From: Pseudomonadota bacterium
GTDB lineage: Bacteria; Pseudomonadota; Alphaproteobacteria; Rhizobiales; Pleomorphomonadaceae
Reading direction: 5' to 3'
Assembly: GCA_018262505.1 (NCBI GenBank)
Contig: JAGSYV010000058.1
Location: 1 to 40,470 of the forward strand
DNA: 40,470 nucleotides
The position numbers and the translations under genes are program-made. Positions 15,880 to 23,586 of this stretch are shown one piece after another (position 1 is the stretch's first letter; every line of letters begins with the position of its first letter). Under the pieces are notes generated by a model that was not told the origin of the DNA, made no database searches, and was given only the letters and a program-made list of their open reading frames with translations.

Positions 15880-16836
15880 CCTATATCGGCCGGGAGTTTC
15901 ATCCTGCCCGAGGTCCTCTGCCTTCGCAGAGGATGATGGTTAAATTATATATAGGAAACAATAGGATACGTCTCATATCATTTGTCATCCTTGCGAAAGC
16001 GAGGACCTCGGGCCGAAAAGGGCACAGGGGAAATATAGGGCGTCCCTGGTGGTTGGAGCGCTATAGCGGCGTTGAGTTTCATCCTGCCCGAGGTCCTCCG
16101 CCTTCGCAGAGGATGACGGTTAAATTATATATAGGAAACAAACACATAGCGTATCCATCAGGTGTCATCCTCTGCGAAGGCAGAGGACCTCGGGCCGAAA
16201 GGGGCACGGGGGAAATATGGGGCGTCCCAGGTGCTGGGAGCGCCATGGCGGCGTTGAGTTTCGTTCTGCCTGAGGTCCTCTGCCTTCGCAGAGGATGACA
16301 CCATATGGGAGGGCGAGCGAGCCGCTATGTGTTTGTTTCCTATATATAATTTAACCGTCATCCTCTGCGAAGGCAGAGGACCTCGGGCCGAAAGGGGCAC
16401 GGGGGAAATATGGGGCGTCCCTGGTGCTGGGAGCGCCATGGCGGCGTTGAGTTTCGTTCTGCCTGAGGTCCTCTGCCTGCGCAGAGGATGACACCATAAG
16501 GGAGGGCGAGCGAGCCGCTATGTGTTTGTTTTCTATATATAATTTAACCGTCATCCTCTGCGAAGGCAGAGGACCTCGGGCCGAAAGGGGCACGGGGGAA
16601 ATATGGGGCGTCCCTGGTGCTTGGTGCGCTATGGCGGCGTTGAGTTTCGTTCTGCCTGAGGTCCTCTGCCTGCGCAGAGGATGACACCATATGGGAGGGC
16701 GCGCAAACCGCTACGTGTTTGTTTTGTATATATCATTTGTCATCCTCTGCGAAGGCAGAGGACCTCAGGCAGGATGGGGCATGGGGGAAATATAGGGCGC
16801 CTCCTTGTCCTGCGAGTCCCCTATCGGTCAGGAGTG
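15880..16836. repeat. Tandem array of five ~190-bp two-armed palindromic repeats
   Basis: Five left arms (near 15905, 16087, 16266, 16459, 16652) alternate with five right arms (near 15983, 16164, 16357, 16551, 16740). Each arm can fold as CCTCTGC-tetraloop-GCAGAGG. Spacers between units (GGGGCACGGGGGAAATATGG..., GGCGTTGAGTTTC) stay in one orientation. The AT-rich centre reads TTAAATTATATATAGGAAAC in units 1-2 and as its reverse complement in units 3-4 (unit 5 is diverged). The array fills the convergent gap between the SDR gene and the rSAM operon and encodes no protein. Confidence 0.85.
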
Positions 16837-16841
16837 AAAGC

Positions 16842-17957
16842 TCACTCCGCCTCCATCAGCTTCGGCTTGATGCCGGTGACGGGTTCGAAAGTGGTTTTGA
16901 CGAAGCCGCCGCGGCTGTCGCACCAGGCGGTCTTTCCCAGGAAGGAGCCGGTGGCGTCCCAACTGTCGAGCGGGCAGCCGCCGTGGCAGAGGGCCCAATA
17001 GTCGCAGTCGCGGCAGGCGCCGTTGCGCAGCGCTTCGCCTCGGCGTCGGAGCTCGACCCGGCGGGCGTCGGCGAATACCTCGGCAAAGCTGCGGTCGTGG
17101 ATCGAGCCGTAGTCGAGCAGGCCCCAGTCGCCCGACCGGCCACAATGGGTCATGGCGCCGTCGGGGCCGATGCCGATATGGGTGTCGGCGCACTGGCCGG
17201 CGTCGGTGCAGTAGAACTGTCGGCGACCGCCGCTGAGGATGGTTTCGGTCAGCGAGTGGAACGGTTCGACGCGCGGATAGCGCTGCCGATGTGCCCACCA
17301 GACGGGGAAGAGGACTCCGAGAAAGGCTGAAAACTCCTTGTCGTCGATCGCCAGATACTGATGCTTTGCCTTGTCGAGCAGGATGGGGTTGAACATGACG
17401 CCGCCCTGCGGGGCGAGGTTGGTGAGGAAATAGAACAGGTCGAGCGGCCGTTCCAGCGACAGCCGGGTGACGACGCAGATCACCCCCCAATCGAACCCCG
17501 CCCGTTCGAGGCGGGCGGTGCCGGCGAGGAACGCCTCGTCGTAGGCGCGCGAATCCTGGCCCTTGAGCACGCGCACCTCGGTGACCGGATCGTAGCTGGT
17601 GCCGACGCTGGTGATGCCGAGGGCGCGGAACACCTCGACGAACTCATCGGAAAACAGCGTCAGATTGGACTGCACCGTGTGGCAGATGCGGCTCTCGGTG
17701 TCGGCGCAGCGCTGGCGCTGAGCCGCCAGGATGCGCCGGTAGAAGGGCTCGCCGATGAGCAGCGGTTCGCCGCCGTGCCAGACGATCTTGATCTGTTCGT
17801 TCCGCCGCTCCTTCAGAAACGCGTCGATGCGCGCGAACAGCATGTCCAGGGTTTCCGGCGACATGATCTTCGACTTGAGCCAGCCCTTGCGGTCGACTTC
17901 GCAATAGACGCAGGCGGCGTTGCAGGCCTCGGATGGCTTGACGATCAGCGTCACCAT
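16842..17957 (-). CDS. Radical SAM/SPASM peptide-modifying enzyme (second of locus)
   Basis: A cytoplasmic iron-sulfur enzyme of 371 residues, last gene of the repeat-lipoprotein operon. The start at 17957 overlaps the stop of the preceding gene (ATGGTGA), implying translational coupling; the longer open frame upstream is the neighbour's shadow. The radical SAM cluster motif is CNAACVYC (Cys 12, 16, 19), with WHGGEPLL near residue 64. The C-terminal SPASM domain has CGRSGD, then CRDCDYWALCHGGCP and a further Cys (AWCDSRGG), enough for auxiliary [4Fe-4S] clusters. The architecture matches anaerobic sulfatase maturase-like and RiPP maturases. With no sulfatase nearby, the likely substrate is the Tyr/Gly repeat protein of the same operon; this is inference. 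Confidence 0.88.
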   Translation of the reverse strand: MVTLIVKPSEACNAACVYCEVDRKGWLKSKIMSPETLDMLFARIDAFLKERRNEQIKIVWHGGEPLLIGEPFYRRILAAQRQRCADTESRICHTVQSNLTLFSDEFVEVFRALGITSVGTSYDPVTEVRVLKGQDSRAYDEAFLAGTARLERAGFDWGVICVVTRLSLERPLDLFYFLTNLAPQGGVMFNPILLDKAKHQYLAIDDKEFSAFLGVLFPVWWAHRQRYPRVEPFHSLTETILSGGRRQFYCTDAGQCADTHIGIGPDGAMTHCGRSGDWGLLDYGSIHDRSFAEVFADARRVELRRRGEALRNGACRDCDYWALCHGGCPLDSWDATGSFLGKTAWCDSRGGFVKTTFEPVTGIKPKLMEAE

Positions 17958-18805
17958 GGCAGCCTCCGCTCCCGCCGCAGCGCGGCGCGTTGCTCGACCA
18001 CGTCGGCCATCTCGGTGAAGAAGTCGGCGCAGCCATCGGCGGCCGATTTGCCGGCTGCGTAGCGGCCACGGCAGAGCCGCCACCCCGGACATCTGGCGCA
18101 GAAATGGTCGTCGAGAAAGGCTTGCCGCCACGCCTCGGCCCGCTGGCGCCGGCACGCGGCAAGGGCCGGGCTGTCGAGCGCGGCGAGGTTGCCGACGAAG
18201 GCGCCGGCCATCAGATCGCGGCGCGACAGGGCGATGCGGCCCTCGGCATCGAGATGCAGGAAGCGCTGGGGATCATCGAACAGCGCCGCCAACCAGTCGG
18301 TGGTGCGGCCGTCGGTCCGGCAGGCGTCGGCGATGGTCTGGAACGGCTCGATCGGCGCGTGCTCGACCAGACCGAGCAGGGCGTAGGTCATCAGATCGCT
18401 GAGCCGCTCCCAGTCGGGGGCGGTGCCGCCGTCGAGCCGCAGGCGGGTGCGGATGCCGAGCGACGACAGCAGGCGCGCGTCGGTGAGGTTTCGGTCGCCG
18501 AGCGGCAGGCAGACGGTGACGCCGAGCGCCCTCAGCGCATCGAGGCGGCCGGTGAGAGCGGCGAAGCGGCCGACGGAACCGACGGCCAGGTCGACCGGCA
18601 GGCCTTGCCAGGCGATGTCGGGCTCGATGTCGGTCAAGGGCAGCGGCGTTTCGACCAGCAGGCGGAAGAGATCGTTGCGCCGCCGTACCATCGCCACGGT
18701 GGCGGCGATGTCGGCGGACGGCGCGAGGCGGATGCCGAGGGAACGCCCGGCCAGCCGGCCGAGCAGCGACGGATCGTCGGGGCAGATCAGCACCGTCCGC
18801 GTCAT
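17951..18805 (-). CDS. SPASM-like partner protein without radical SAM cysteines
   Basis: A 284-residue protein starting at Met 18805 (MTRTVLICPDDPSLL) with GGAGG upstream; the longer frame beyond it is the neighbour's shadow. Its middle looks like a radical SAM barrel (VCLPLGDRNLTDARLLSSLG, IRTRLRLDGG) and the end like SPASM (HLDAEGRIALS, GAFVGNLAALD, CARCPGWRLC and a final Cys). There is no CxxxCxxC at the N-terminus, so it should not cleave SAM. It is probably a degenerate rSAM/SPASM paralogue acting as substrate-binding or scaffold partner of the two flanking enzymes. SPASM-only partners are known in other peptide-modification systems. Its stop overlaps the start of the downstream rSAM gene. 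Confidence 0.75.
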   Translation of the reverse strand: MTRTVLICPDDPSLLGRLAGRSLGIRLAPSADIAATVAMVRRRNDLFRLLVETPLPLTDIEPDIAWQGLPVDLAVGSVGRFAALTGRLDALRALGVTVCLPLGDRNLTDARLLSSLGIRTRLRLDGGTAPDWERLSDLMTYALLGLVEHAPIEPFQTIADACRTDGRTTDWLAALFDDPQRFLHLDAEGRIALSRRDLMAGAFVGNLAALDSPALAACRRQRAEAWRQAFLDDHFCARCPGWRLCRGRYAAGKSAADGCADFFTEMADVVEQRAALRRERRLPW

Positions 18806-18833
18806 GCTGCCTCCGGCGTCCTCAGGTTTTTGT

Positions 18834-19841
18834 CTACGCATCGGATTTTTCCGAAAACCGGACCCACTTTTCGGTCCGATGCTCCAGGGCGATCTGGCAG
18901 GAGGCGCCACCGGCACAGGTGCCGCGCGCCCGGTGCTCGCAGGTGGCGCAGGCGTCATAGATGCCGGGCCGGTCGGCGCGCAGGCGGGCGTGTTGAGCCG
19001 CGAAGTGGGCCATCATCGCCTCCAGCGTGTCGAAGGCGAACAGCGAGGCGCGCTCGGCCGTCGCCAGCGGGAAGCAGGCGTAGACCTCCATGTCGGGCGT
19101 GATGTCGATGGCCGGACGGCAGGTGAAGTTGGCGCGGCCGCCGAGGCGCACCAGCCATCCGAGGTCGGCATCGGAAAATTGGCAGAGCGGGAAGCCGCAA
19201 TCGAGGCTGGGGGCGATGCCCAGCCGCTGGAAGTCGGCCTTGAAGCCTTGCAGGCGAGCGATGGCCGGGCCGATCCGATCGACGTGGAGGAAGGCGTTTT
19301 CGCCTGACGCGGTCGGGTGGGCGATGCCGAGACGCAGCGTGCGCTTGAGGTCGTAACGACGGAACAGGTCGAAGGCGAAATCCAGCGAGAAGTCGTCGCG
19401 GTAGATGTTGAAGCCCAGCATCGACCAGCGGCCGGCGATCTCAAGGAAGCGGGCGAGGCGTTCGCCGGCATCGTCGGTAGCAGGGGTCAGCGCGGGATCG
19501 TTGACGTTGCAGACGAAGGTCAGCCGGTTCGGCGAGGCCTTGGCGAGGTAGGTCTCCACCTCGGCGAGCCGCGCGTCGGACAGGATGCCGCTGGTGAATA
19601 CCGTCACCTCGAAATGGCGCGCCAGGAAATAGAGGACGATGTCGACGAATTCGGGATGCAGCGTCGGTTCGCCGCCGATCAGCGACACGCGGCGCTGTCC
19701 GGAGCGGCGCAGAAAGTCGGCGAGATAGACGACGTTTTCCAGGGACAGGAACTCGGTGGCCGCCGAGCGCGCCATCTCCCGTCCGGCAAAGCAATAGGGA
19801 CACTGCCGGACGCATTTATCGGTCAGAAGGATATTGACCAT
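18834..19841 (-). CDS. Radical SAM/SPASM enzyme (first of locus)
   Basis: 335 residues from Met 19841 (MVNILLTDKCVRQCPYCFAG). The extra upstream frame runs through the repeat region of the precursor gene and is not coding. The cluster motif CVRQCPYC places Cys at 10, 14 and 17, with GGEPTLHPEF at 56-65. C-terminal Cys residues DCGFPLC, FTCRP, YACFP, CATCEHRARGTC and GGASC form a SPASM-type auxiliary cluster region. It probably installs a radical-derived cross-link or other change on the repeat lipoprotein, whose stop lies 52 bases upstream. The ribosome-binding site is weak. The last 15 or so residues (EHRTEKWVRFSEKSDA) are encoded by an inserted Rhizobiales-type palindrome (18839-18882), so the original C-terminus was replaced or extended. 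Confidence 0.87.
   Translation of the reverse strand: MVNILLTDKCVRQCPYCFAGREMARSAATEFLSLENVVYLADFLRRSGQRRVSLIGGEPTLHPEFVDIVLYFLARHFEVTVFTSGILSDARLAEVETYLAKASPNRLTFVCNVNDPALTPATDDAGERLARFLEIAGRWSMLGFNIYRDDFSLDFAFDLFRRYDLKRTLRLGIAHPTASGENAFLHVDRIGPAIARLQGFKADFQRLGIAPSLDCGFPLCQFSDADLGWLVRLGGRANFTCRPAIDITPDMEVYACFPLATAERASLFAFDTLEAMMAHFAAQHARLRADRPGIYDACATCEHRARGTCAGGASCQIALEHRTEKWVRFSEKSDA
18839..18882. repeat. Rhizobiales-type extragenic palindrome, copy 3 (inside CDS end)
   Basis: CATCGGATTTTTCCGAAAAC and the arm CACTTTTCGGTCCGATGC form the same palindrome as at 4811. It overlaps the last codons of the first rSAM gene and ends just before its stop (18834-18836). Confidence 0.75.
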
Positions 19842-19893
19842 GGGAATGTTACCAAGGACGCCGCGATGCAGGATTGCCGGAAAGGCTCGGCGG

Positions 19894-20250
19894 TCAGCCG
19901 CCGCTTTCGATATAGTCGCCGCTGACGCCATAGCCGTTGTTGGCAACGTAATCGCCGCTGACGCCATAGCCGCTGTTGGCGACATAGTCGCCGCTGACGC
20001 CGTAGCCGCCGCTGGCCACATAGTCGCCACTGACGCCGTAGCCGCCGGAATTGGCGTAGTTCGAATAGCTGTCGCCATAGCTGTTGGCGTAATTGCCGTA
20101 GACGTCGCCGTAGCCCGAGCTGTCGGTCTGGCAACCGGTGATCGTCAGCGACAATCCGGCGAGGCCCATCCCCATCGAGGCGATGCGCTTCAGCGCGTCG
20201 CGCCGCGTTGGCTTATTTCCGACACCGGAGGCAAAAGTATCCGCAGCCAT
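19894..20250 (-). CDS. Tat-exported Tyr/Gly-repeat lipoprotein, candidate radical-SAM-modified precursor
   Basis: A 118-residue protein from Met 20250, with AAGGA about nine bases upstream; a 12-residue longer version is unlikely. The leader has twin arginines (TRRDALKRIASMG, R16-R17), a hydrophobic stretch and a lipobox ITGC with the lipidation Cys at 40, that is, a Tat lipoprotein signal. The mature part (40-118) starts with six Tyr-x-Asn/Asp motifs (Y47GD, Y51GN, Y54AN, Y58GD, Y62SN, Y65AN). It continues with four 12-residue repeats of consensus GGYGVSGDYVAN (69-116) and ends in GG. It is first in an operon with two radical SAM/SPASM enzymes and a SPASM-like partner. Tat export is suited to a protein folded or cross-linked in the cytoplasm. 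It is not recognised as a named family; the role as modification substrate is inferred from context and repeats. Confidence 0.8.
   Translation of the reverse strand: MAADTFASGVGNKPTRRDALKRIASMGMGLAGLSLTITGCQTDSSGYGDVYGNYANSYGDSYSNYANSGGYGVSGDYVASGGYGVSGDYVANSGYGVSGDYVANNGYGVSGDYIESGG
19903..20046 (-). repeat. Four tandem 36-bp repeats in the precursor gene
   Basis: Four in-frame 36-bp units encode GGYGVSGDYVAS, GGYGVSGDYVAN, SGYGVSGDYVAN and NGYGVSGDYIES. Codon-level identity between units is high, with changes mostly at third positions, so expansion by duplication is likely recent and under protein-level constraint. Confidence 0.85.
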
Positions 20251-20312
20251 ATGACGCGTCCTTCTCGCCTGTGACAGTCGCCCCACAGCAGGCGTAATCG
20301 AATGACCCAGTC

Positions 20313-20340
20313 ATTATAGATATAGTCTTGGCTTTGGAAA
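20313..20340 (-). promoter_or_regulatory. Candidate sigma-70-type promoter of the rSAM lipoprotein operon
   Basis: On the minus strand a perfect TATAAT (20313-20318) is preceded 16 bases upstream by TTTCCA (20335-20340), which matches three of six -35 positions. Transcription would start near 20305, giving a leader of about 55 bases before the precursor ATG. A 12-bp near-palindrome CGACTAAAGTCG lies further upstream (20381-20392). Confidence 0.5.
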
Positions 20341-20585
20341 GAAAAACTCGCGCGCGGCATACGTGAAAACCATAAGTCATCGACTAAAGTCGTCGTCACA
20401 CCTCACTTGTTGAGAAGATCCTGTTCCCGGTTTCGCGTAAGGCTACTCCAGCCTCAAGTTCTCCGCCGGCCGAGCGCGCAGCCTTTGGTTTGCGCCGCCC
20501 CGGCCGGTCTTCCCTGTGGCATCGGCGGGCTTTCTCGGTCACACTCCTGCCAGCGGCGTGTTGAAGCGGGCAAAGGATGGCGGTG

Positions 20586-21182
20586 ATGTCGCAGGTGGAC
20601 GAGAGTTATTCGCATGGCGTGGGGCGGGCGTCGGTCGTCACCGGCAGCCGGGTGACGCTGCAGATCGAAGCGTCGGTGCTGCGCATGGTGGCGAGGCCCG
20701 TGCCGGAGGCGATGTTCGGGTCGGAGACGCTGCGCCACCTCGTCGAGGAAATGTGGATCTGCATGGTCGAGGCAGGCGGCGTCGGCATCGCGGCGCCGCA
20801 GGTGGGGATTTCCTGGCGCCTGTTCGTCGCCTCGGCGCGGGACTACCTGCCGTCGACGGTGTTCATCAATCCGGAGGTCGAGCTCATCGGCGACGCCACG
20901 GTGCTCGGCGAGGAAGGTTGCCTCAGCATTCCCGGCTGGCGATCGAGCAAGGTGCCGCGCCATGAAAAGGTGAGGGTGAGCTATCGCGACATGGATGGCG
21001 TTGCGCGGACCGAAGGGTATGAGGGCATCGCGGCCCGCATCATCCAGCACGAACTCGACCACCTCAACGGCCGCCTGTTCATCGACCTCGACGAACACCC
21101 CATCGCCGACAACCCGCCCCGCCGCCGCGCCCGCATCGCCATGGCCGAGATGGAGCGCAGACTGCAGGGGGAGGGCGGCTAG
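20586..21182 (+). CDS. def: Peptide deformylase
   Basis: Removes the N-formyl group from nascent proteins; an Fe(II)/Zn metallohydrolase of 198 residues. All three signature motifs are present: GVGIAAPQ (65-72), EGCLS (110-114, metal Cys) and QHELDHLNG (154-162, HExxH metal site). The start at 20586 has AAAGG eight bases upstream; ATG 20577 would add three residues. The N-terminal extension of about 25 residues is slightly longer than usual. There is no fmt gene beside it, so it may be an accessory deformylase; housekeeping def normally precedes fmt. It is divergent from the rSAM operon. Confidence 0.93.
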   Translation: MSQVDESYSHGVGRASVVTGSRVTLQIEASVLRMVARPVPEAMFGSETLRHLVEEMWICMVEAGGVGIAAPQVGISWRLFVASARDYLPSTVFINPEVELIGDATVLGEEGCLSIPGWRSSKVPRHEKVRVSYRDMDGVARTEGYEGIAARIIQHELDHLNGRLFIDLDEHPIADNPPRRRARIAMAEMERRLQGEGG

Positions 21183-21325
21183 GGGGGGGCGGAGTGTCTC
21201 GACTACGCAATTGTTCCGGGCTACTCGCTAAAGTTTATTGTGCTAATTGGAAATTGCAATGGCCTCAATGAGCGGATGCGTCAGCATCTTCGCGAATTGG
21301 TATAACAAGCGGATGGGGGTGGCTT

Positions 21326-21712
21326 GTGAGTATTCGTTTTCGCGGTGTTTTCCTTGTCGCCGCCGCGGTCGGCCTGTTCGCGCTGCCGGCTGTTTCCAAC
21401 GCCGAAACCATGGAAAATCTGGTTCGCAATGGCTTTTCGGTCAGCAAGATCACCAACGGCAAGTCGGGGCAACTGGGCTGGAACCTCACGAAGGGGGACC
21501 AGAAATACTTCTGCCCGGCGTGGCTTGCGTCCGCGTATATCGACAGCAAGCGGATGTATAAGTTCACCTCTTCGGGGCGGGTGATTGAAATAGATAGGGA
21601 AGCATTTGATTCCTATATCGGTGGGTCGGATCCGAACATTCCCTATTGGAAGGATGTCAAGGTTGGGCATGTGAAGCCGGCCGACGTGAAGCCCTGCCTG
21701 CCGACAAAATAG
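21326..21712 (+). CDS. Secreted small protein, paralogue of the one at 39493
   Basis: A 128-residue protein with a GTG start (GGATGGGGG upstream). Signal peptide: MSIRFRGVFLVAAAVGLFAL, cleavage after VSNA. The mature region has GFSVSKITNGKSGQLGW, QKYFCPAW, DPNIPYWKDV and a C-terminal VKPCLPTK, with two Cys that could form a disulfide. The copy at 39493-39879 has the same length and the same motifs in the same order. No family or function is recognised. It is a single gene, followed by the dispersed palindromic repeat, as is its paralogue. Confidence 0.75.
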   Translation: MSIRFRGVFLVAAAVGLFALPAVSNAETMENLVRNGFSVSKITNGKSGQLGWNLTKGDQKYFCPAWLASAYIDSKRMYKFTSSGRVIEIDREAFDSYIGGSDPNIPYWKDVKVGHVKPADVKPCLPTK

Positions 21713-21793
21713 ATAACCATGGCTGGCGCGTGACTTCAGCCGTGGCGGAGGGATAGGTTTTCGGGTTTGGACGCTATATCTGCCGCTTGCCCC

Positions 21794-22205
21794 ATCCTGC
21801 CCGAGGTCCTGCGCCTGCGCGCAGGATGACAATTTATTTATATGAAACAGATACATAGATATCCATAAGGTGTCATCCTCTGCGAAGGCAGAGGACCTCA
21901 GGACGAGAGAGTGCCGAGGGACGTATCAGGTGCCCTTGTCCTCGGAGACCGATATCGGCGGCTCGCTCCGTTCTGCCCGAGGTCCTCTGCCTGCGCAGAG
22001 GATGACAATTTATATAATTAAAACAAACATATAAGGTGTCATCCTGTACCCGGGGCAAATTCCCGGGCAAGCTTGAAAAACTCCGCTTGGAAGACGGTGG
22101 CAATGCCCACCAAGTACTTGAAATCGCTTAATCTCGCACATGTGCGTGCCCGGGAATTTGCCCCGAGTACGTCATCCTGCGCGCAGGCGCAGGACCTCGG
22201 GACGA
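21794..22205. repeat. Two palindromic repeat units, the second interrupted by a MITE-like insertion
   Basis: Unit 1 has arms at 21794-21830 and 21871-21905. Unit 2 has a left arm at 21972-22008, and its right arm is split: GTCATCCT at 22038-22045 and the remainder resuming at 22171. AT-rich centres contain ATTTATTTATATGAAACAG and ATTTATATAATTAAAACAAA. The gap 21713-22289 contains no gene. Confidence 0.78.
22046..22170. mobile_element. 125-bp MITE-like element with terminal inverted repeats and 8-bp target duplication
   Basis: The ends are inverted repeats of about 27 bp beginning GTACYCGGGGCAAATTCCCG, with two mismatches. The direct repeat GTCATCCT flanks it on both sides (22038-22045 and 22171-22178). 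Uninterrupted copies of the host palindromic repeat elsewhere show this octamer once, confirming a target-site duplication. The inside has an inverted repeat GGTGG-CAATG-CCCACC and no coding capacity. It is non-autonomous. A second copy lies at the left edge of the window. Confidence 0.8.
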
Positions 22206-22289
22206 GAGAGTGCCGAGGGGACTATCGGATGCTCTTGTCCCCGGGGCTCGTATCAGCCGATCGTTTTCTCCTGCCCTTGGGGGGCTCGA

Positions 22290-23414
22290 TCAGGCCTTGA
22301 TGGGGGCGGGGGCGCTCACCTGGGTCATCAGGTCGTGGTTCCAGGTGCCTTCCACCTTGACGTGGGCGACGGCGCCGAGCAGTTCGGCCTTGATCAGGTT
22401 GTGGTCGACGTAGTTGTAGGTGCCAGGCTGCAGGAAGGTGTAGACCATGGCGCCGGCGCTACCGCCGCGGATGAACCAGGTTTCGTAATTGCGCTGCGGC
22501 GGGTTGGCGAACTTGCCGTGCTCCCACACCCAGTCGCCATGGCCGCCGATCAGGTGCGGCCGGCAGTCCATGATGCCCGACGAGTGGATGAACAGCACGG
22601 TTTCGCCGACCTTGGCGGTCATGGCGTTGTCGCCGGTGAGCGCGCCGACCTTGCCGTTGAACACCACATGCGTCGGGATCAGCTTCTTCATCACCTCCAC
22701 CGTGTCGGCGAAGGCGTCGCCGGCGCTTTCGTAGACGCGGTAGGCGCCCTTGTCGTCACGCGGCAGGTAAAGATCGTATTCGCCGATGGCGTAGAGGCGG
22801 TCGTAATGCAGCGGTTTGCCGTCGCCGTCCGTCAGCCCGTCGCGCGGCAGCACCATCAGCGTGCCGCTCATGCCGGAGGTGACGTGCCAGGCGGTCATGC
22901 CGGGAGGGGCGCAGTGATAGAGGAACACGCCGGTCCGCGTCGCCCTGAAGCGCAGCGTCACCTGCTCGCCGGGATTGATCAGGGTGAACTCAGAACCGCC
23001 CATGGCGCCGGTGGCGGCGTGGAAATCGATGTTGTGCGGCATGGTGTTGGTGTCGGGGTTGATCAGCGTCAGCTCGACATAGTCATCCTGGTGCACCACC
23101 AGCGTCGGGCCGGGCATGGAGCCCTCGAAGGTCAGCGCCTGGAAGGTCGTGCCCTCGGCGTCGATGACGATCTTCTTCTCGGCGATGGTCATCCTGAACT
23201 CGACGATGACAGGGCCGCCCTTGGCCACCTGGTCATGGGCCATGACGTTGGGCGGCGCGACCAGTTCGGCCTTGACGCGCTTGAGCTTCTCAAGGGCCTT
23301 GGGATCGGCGACGGTGCCGCCGGTGGGATCGTCGGACTCGGTTTGGGCGAGAGCGGTGGATGCGGTGGCTGCAAGGGCGGCTGCGCCCAACAGGGCGGTA
23401 CGGCGTGTCAGCAT
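22290..23414 (-). CDS. nirK: Copper-containing nitrite reductase
   Basis: A periplasmic enzyme reducing nitrite to nitric oxide, the key step of denitrification. 374 residues from Met 23414, with GGAGGAGGAAAAG upstream. The signal peptide carries RR at residues 4-5 (Tat-like, cleavage near ALA-Q). With a constant offset of 32 from the Alcaligenes faecalis enzyme, all copper ligands are present: type 1 H127, C168, H177, M182; type 2 H132, H167, H338; catalytic D130 and H287. Two cupredoxin domains, normal length. There is no nirV, nor or nos gene in the window and no obvious FNR/NnrR box in the short upstream gap, so regulation is unclear. Confidence 0.95.
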   Translation of the reverse strand: MLTRRTALLGAAALAATASTALAQTESDDPTGGTVADPKALEKLKRVKAELVAPPNVMAHDQVAKGGPVIVEFRMTIAEKKIVIDAEGTTFQALTFEGSMPGPTLVVHQDDYVELTLINPDTNTMPHNIDFHAATGAMGGSEFTLINPGEQVTLRFRATRTGVFLYHCAPPGMTAWHVTSGMSGTLMVLPRDGLTDGDGKPLHYDRLYAIGEYDLYLPRDDKGAYRVYESAGDAFADTVEVMKKLIPTHVVFNGKVGALTGDNAMTAKVGETVLFIHSSGIMDCRPHLIGGHGDWVWEHGKFANPPQRNYETWFIRGGSAGAMVYTFLQPGTYNYVDHNLIKAELLGAVAHVKVEGTWNHDLMTQVSAPAPIKA

Positions 23415-23586
23415 GACTTTTCCTCCTCCTTCATGCAAATTCAGGAAAGCGTCGTCTCGCCGCTGCTGCTCGCCAATGGCCCCGGCCGGGGTGCCGTGCC
23501 GAGAGGCGGCATATCTGGCGGATTTGGTGTGGAAAGAGCTCGCATCCGGTATGTCCGGGGGAGAGCATGGTCAGGCGGAGCGTCCG

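Noticed and set aside
15880..16836. CRISPR-like periodic repeats
   Set aside because: Units are about 190 bp, spacers are conserved rather than unique, arms are long inverted repeats and no cas genes are near.
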